Shown here piece by piece: positions 7,574 through 9,744 of a stretch of 9,744 nt of DNA. The stretch is from JBBAGE01 sp041655055 (GTDB taxonomy: Bacteria; Pseudomonadota; Alphaproteobacteria; Rhodobacterales; Rhodobacteraceae). The stretch's first letter is position 1, and every line of letters starts with the position of its first letter. The stretch spans positions 1 to 9,744 of the forward strand of contig JBBAGE010000091.1 in the NCBI GenBank assembly GCA_041655055.1, given 5' to 3'. The notes under the pieces were generated by a model. The model was not told the DNA's origin. It saw only the letters and a list, made by a program, of their open reading frames with translations, and made no database searches. The translations under genes were made by a program, and so were the position numbers.

Positions 7574-9730
7574 TCAGCCCTCATATGTCAGGATCAATGT
7601 GGCAAGCGCCGGCAGCATCACGGCCAGAGATTGCGTCTGCCCGTGAAAAGGAATGTTTTGCGTGTGACAGATCAGCCCGGGGGCAAGCGCATCCGCCCCG
7701 CCATATTCCGCCCCGTCGGTTGACAGGCGCAGCCGCCAGCGCCCGGCATAGGGCACGCCGATGCGGTATTCCCCGTGGGTCACTGCGGCGAAATTGCACA
7801 GCACCGCCACCGGCGGCGCATCATCGCCAAACCGCAGAAAACTGAACACATTGTTATCGGCATCATTGCCTTCGATCCAGGCAAAGCCATCGGCGCGGCA
7901 ATCGCGCTGATAAAGCGCCGGCAGGCTGCGATAGAGGTGGTTCAGGTCACGCACCAATTGTTGCACGCCCAGATGCGCAGGATCGGCCAACAGATGCCAG
8001 TCAAGCGATTGGTCATGGTTCCATTCGCGCGTTTGCGCGAATTCACCGCCCATGAACAACAGCTTTTTGCCCGGATGCGCCCACATGAAGCCAAAATAGG
8101 CGCGCAGATTGGCAAATTGCTGCCATCTGTCGCCTGGCATCCGGGTTAGCAACGTGCCCTTGCCATGCACCACTTCGTCATGGCTGAGCGGCAGGATAAA
8201 ATTTTCCGAAAACGCATAATCGATGCCAAAGGTGATTTCGCCATGGTGATAGCGCCGATGGATCGGATCGCGGCTCATATAGGCAAGCGTGTCATGCATC
8301 CAGCCCATATTCCATTTGAAATCAAAACCCAGACCATCGGCATGAGTCACACCGGGCCATGCGGTCGATTCCTCGGCCATCACCAGCGCGCCGGGAAAGC
8401 GCGCATGCGCGCGCGCGTTCAGATCGCTCAGAAATGCCACCGCCTCAAGGTTTTCGCGCCCGCCATATTGGTTGGGCACCCATTCCCCCGGCGCGCGGCT
8501 GTAGTCGCGGTAAAGCATCGAGGCCACGGCATCGACCCGCAGCGCATCGACATGATAATGATCAAGCCAGAACAGCCCCGATGCACGCAGGAAATTCGCC
8601 ACTTCGGATCGGCCGAAATTATAGATCAGCGTCGTCCAGTCGCGGTGAAAGCCAAGCCGCGGATCATCATGTTCATAAAGCGCGGTGCCATCGAACCGCC
8701 CCAGCCCATGTGCATCGGTCGGAAAATGCGCGGGCACCCAATCGACGATCACGCCGATCCCTGCGGCATGCAGATGTTCGACCAATGCCGCGAAATCGCC
8801 GGGCGGGCCATGGCGTGCAGTGGGGGCAAACAGCCCCAGCGGCTGATAGCCCCATGATCCGGCAAAGGGATGTTCGCTGACGGGCAGCAATTCCACATGG
8901 GTAAAGCCCATATCCCGCGCATAATCGGCCAGTTGCGTGGCAAGGGTGGCATAATCCAGCACCTCGCCCGTGCTGCCGCGCCGCCAACTGCCCAGATGAA
9001 CCTCATAGATCGAGATCGGCGCCGACAGTGGTTCTGCCTGCAGCCGATCGGTCATCCAGTCGTCATCGCGCCAGTCATGCGCCGGCAGACCATGCACGAT
9101 CGATGCAGTCTTGGGCGGCAACTCTTGCGCAAAGGCGAATGGATCAGCCTTGAGCGGCAGCAGCACGCCGCCCGCGCCCAGAATTTCATATTTATAGCGC
9201 GCGCCAGCACCGATATCGGGCAGAAAAATCTCCCACAGGCCGGCGCCGCGTTTGCGCATCGGATGGACCCGCCCGTCCCAGCCGTTGAAATCGCCCACGA
9301 CGCTGACCCGCGCGGCATTGGGTGCCCAAAGGGCGAAGGCGGTTCCGTCGCGGCCTTCATGCACCATCGGATGCGCGCCAAGCCGGTGGTAAAGGTATTC
9401 GTGCCGCCCCTCGGCGATCAGATATTCATCCATCTCGCCCAAAATCGGGCCGAAAGCATAGGGATCGGCGCGCTCCCATTCCCGCCCCTCGGCGCTCAGG
9501 CGCAGGCGATAGGTAAACCGCCCGTCGCGCGCGGGGACGGGGCCCGCGAAAAATCCCGCCGGGTGGCGCCGGGTAAGCGGCGCAACAGGGTTGCCGCCGG
9601 CATCAATCACGCTCACCGCCTGCGCATCGGGGGCAAATACCCGAATGATCGCCTGCCCCCCGTCCGTATGCAGCCCGAGCAGCGCAAAAGGATCATCGTT
9701 GCGCCCCTGCACCAACGCGTCGATACGCAT
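7574..9730 (-). CDS. glgB: 1,4-alpha-glucan branching enzyme GlgB
   Basis: GlgB (GH13_9) cuts an alpha-1,4 glucan chain and reattaches the piece by an alpha-1,6 bond, creating the branches of glycogen in the cytoplasm. The 718 residues align throughout, as I recall it, with the 728-residue E. coli enzyme. Order: a first N-terminal sandwich (about 1-115, with DPFALLGLH at 13-21), a CBM48 sandwich (about 125-215, with FALWAPNAARVSVVGDFNGW at 132-151), the catalytic barrel, and a C-terminal all-beta domain. Motifs are IYEVHLGSWRR (241-251), GSWGYQPLG (291-299), DALRVDAVASMLYRDYSR with nucleophile Asp400, VMAEEST with acid/base Glu453, LSHDEVVHGK with Asp518, and GGEFAQTREWNHD (561-573). The chosen start (ATG at 9730) has no clear ribosome-binding site, and the frame stays open to the window edge. 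E. coli GlgB has about seven more residues before its DPF motif, so a start slightly further upstream is possible. Confidence 0.96.
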   Translation of the reverse strand: MRIDALVQGRNDDPFALLGLHTDGGQAIIRVFAPDAQAVSVIDAGGNPVAPLTRRHPAGFFAGPVPARDGRFTYRLRLSAEGREWERADPYAFGPILGEMDEYLIAEGRHEYLYHRLGAHPMVHEGRDGTAFALWAPNAARVSVVGDFNGWDGRVHPMRKRGAGLWEIFLPDIGAGARYKYEILGAGGVLLPLKADPFAFAQELPPKTASIVHGLPAHDWRDDDWMTDRLQAEPLSAPISIYEVHLGSWRRGSTGEVLDYATLATQLADYARDMGFTHVELLPVSEHPFAGSWGYQPLGLFAPTARHGPPGDFAALVEHLHAAGIGVIVDWVPAHFPTDAHGLGRFDGTALYEHDDPRLGFHRDWTTLIYNFGRSEVANFLRASGLFWLDHYHVDALRVDAVASMLYRDYSRAPGEWVPNQYGGRENLEAVAFLSDLNARAHARFPGALVMAEESTAWPGVTHADGLGFDFKWNMGWMHDTLAYMSRDPIHRRYHHGEITFGIDYAFSENFILPLSHDEVVHGKGTLLTRMPGDRWQQFANLRAYFGFMWAHPGKKLLFMGGEFAQTREWNHDQSLDWHLLADPAHLGVQQLVRDLNHLYRSLPALYQRDCRADGFAWIEGNDADNNVFSFLRFGDDAPPVAVLCNFAAVTHGEYRIGVPYAGRWRLRLSTDGAEYGGADALAPGLICHTQNIPFHGQTQSLAVMLPALATLILTYEG
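7578..7582 (-). promoter_or_regulatory. Ribosome-binding site for glgX
   Basis: The minus strand reads GAGGG, 6 bases before the glgX ATG at 7571. It is formed by the last two sense codons of glgB (Glu-Gly) just ahead of its TGA stop, so the end of glgB doubles as the initiation signal for glgX. Confidence 0.6.
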
Positions 9731-9744
9731 GGCAAGGTCTTGGA

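Larger units (their letters stand above)
1..9730 (-). other. Glycogen-trehalose operon glgB-glgX-treZ-malQ-treY
   Basis: Five genes lie in the same direction with no gap larger than 2 bases. Three junctions are ATGA overlaps. No internal promoter or terminator space exists, so the block is expected to be read as one messenger from a promoter beyond the right edge. More genes of the same operon, such as glgC, glgA or glgP, may lie upstream, and the transcript must continue left at least to the end of treY. The co-transcription is inferred from spacing only. Confidence 0.85.

Noticed and set aside
5550..8857. Plus-strand open frames of 341, 302 and 230 codons opposite glgX and glgB
   Set aside because: All are in codon register with glgX or glgB and have no protein-like motifs. 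They are shadows of the sense genes.
1..9744. Search for repeats, tRNA, CRISPR, insertion sequence ends or attachment sites
   Set aside because: None seen by eye. The window is coding from end to end, and the recurring short words are GATC and GC-rich codon strings rather than organised repeats.

Overview
The window is one continuous minus-strand gene block for alpha-glucan and trehalose metabolism. Read in the direction of transcription (from high to low coordinates) it runs glgB, glgX, treZ, malQ, treY. Four genes are complete or nearly so. treY runs off the left edge without its C-terminus, and glgB begins only 14 bases from the right edge, so its true start could lie outside.

The DNA is GC-rich, with coding sequence almost wall to wall. 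TTA, CTA and TCA codons are nearly absent, and GAT is the common Asp codon in the stretches I read. Together with the protein sequences, this suggests an alphaproteobacterium, possibly of the Rhodobacterales. That assignment is an inference from general style, not from a marker gene.

Layout: GlgB (branching enzyme, right end, 7574-9730) is followed after 2 bases by GlgX (debranching enzyme, 5505-7571). The next three junctions are stop/start overlaps of the ATGA type: glgX/treZ at 5505-5508, treZ/malQ at 3751-3754 and malQ/treY at 1949-1952. There is no intergenic space for an internal promoter or terminator. The promoter must lie to the right of the window, and any terminator to the left.

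How the genes work together: GlgB builds the alpha-1,6 branches of glycogen. GlgX removes the short outer branches left after phosphorylase action and releases linear malto-oligosaccharides. TreY converts the reducing end of such chains to a trehalose unit, and TreZ cuts it off as free trehalose. MalQ rebuilds chains from oligosaccharides too short for TreY. The operon therefore links glycogen turnover to trehalose synthesis by the TreY-TreZ route. All five proteins belong to the GH13/GH77 clan, and each keeps its three catalytic acids in recognisable motifs.

I found no RNA gene, mobile element, CRISPR array, repeat family or long non-coding stretch. The region looks like well-conserved core metabolism, and I see no previously undescribed system in it. 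The points worth a second look are the coupled junctions, uncertain starts for malQ and glgB, and a strong apparent excess of GATC.
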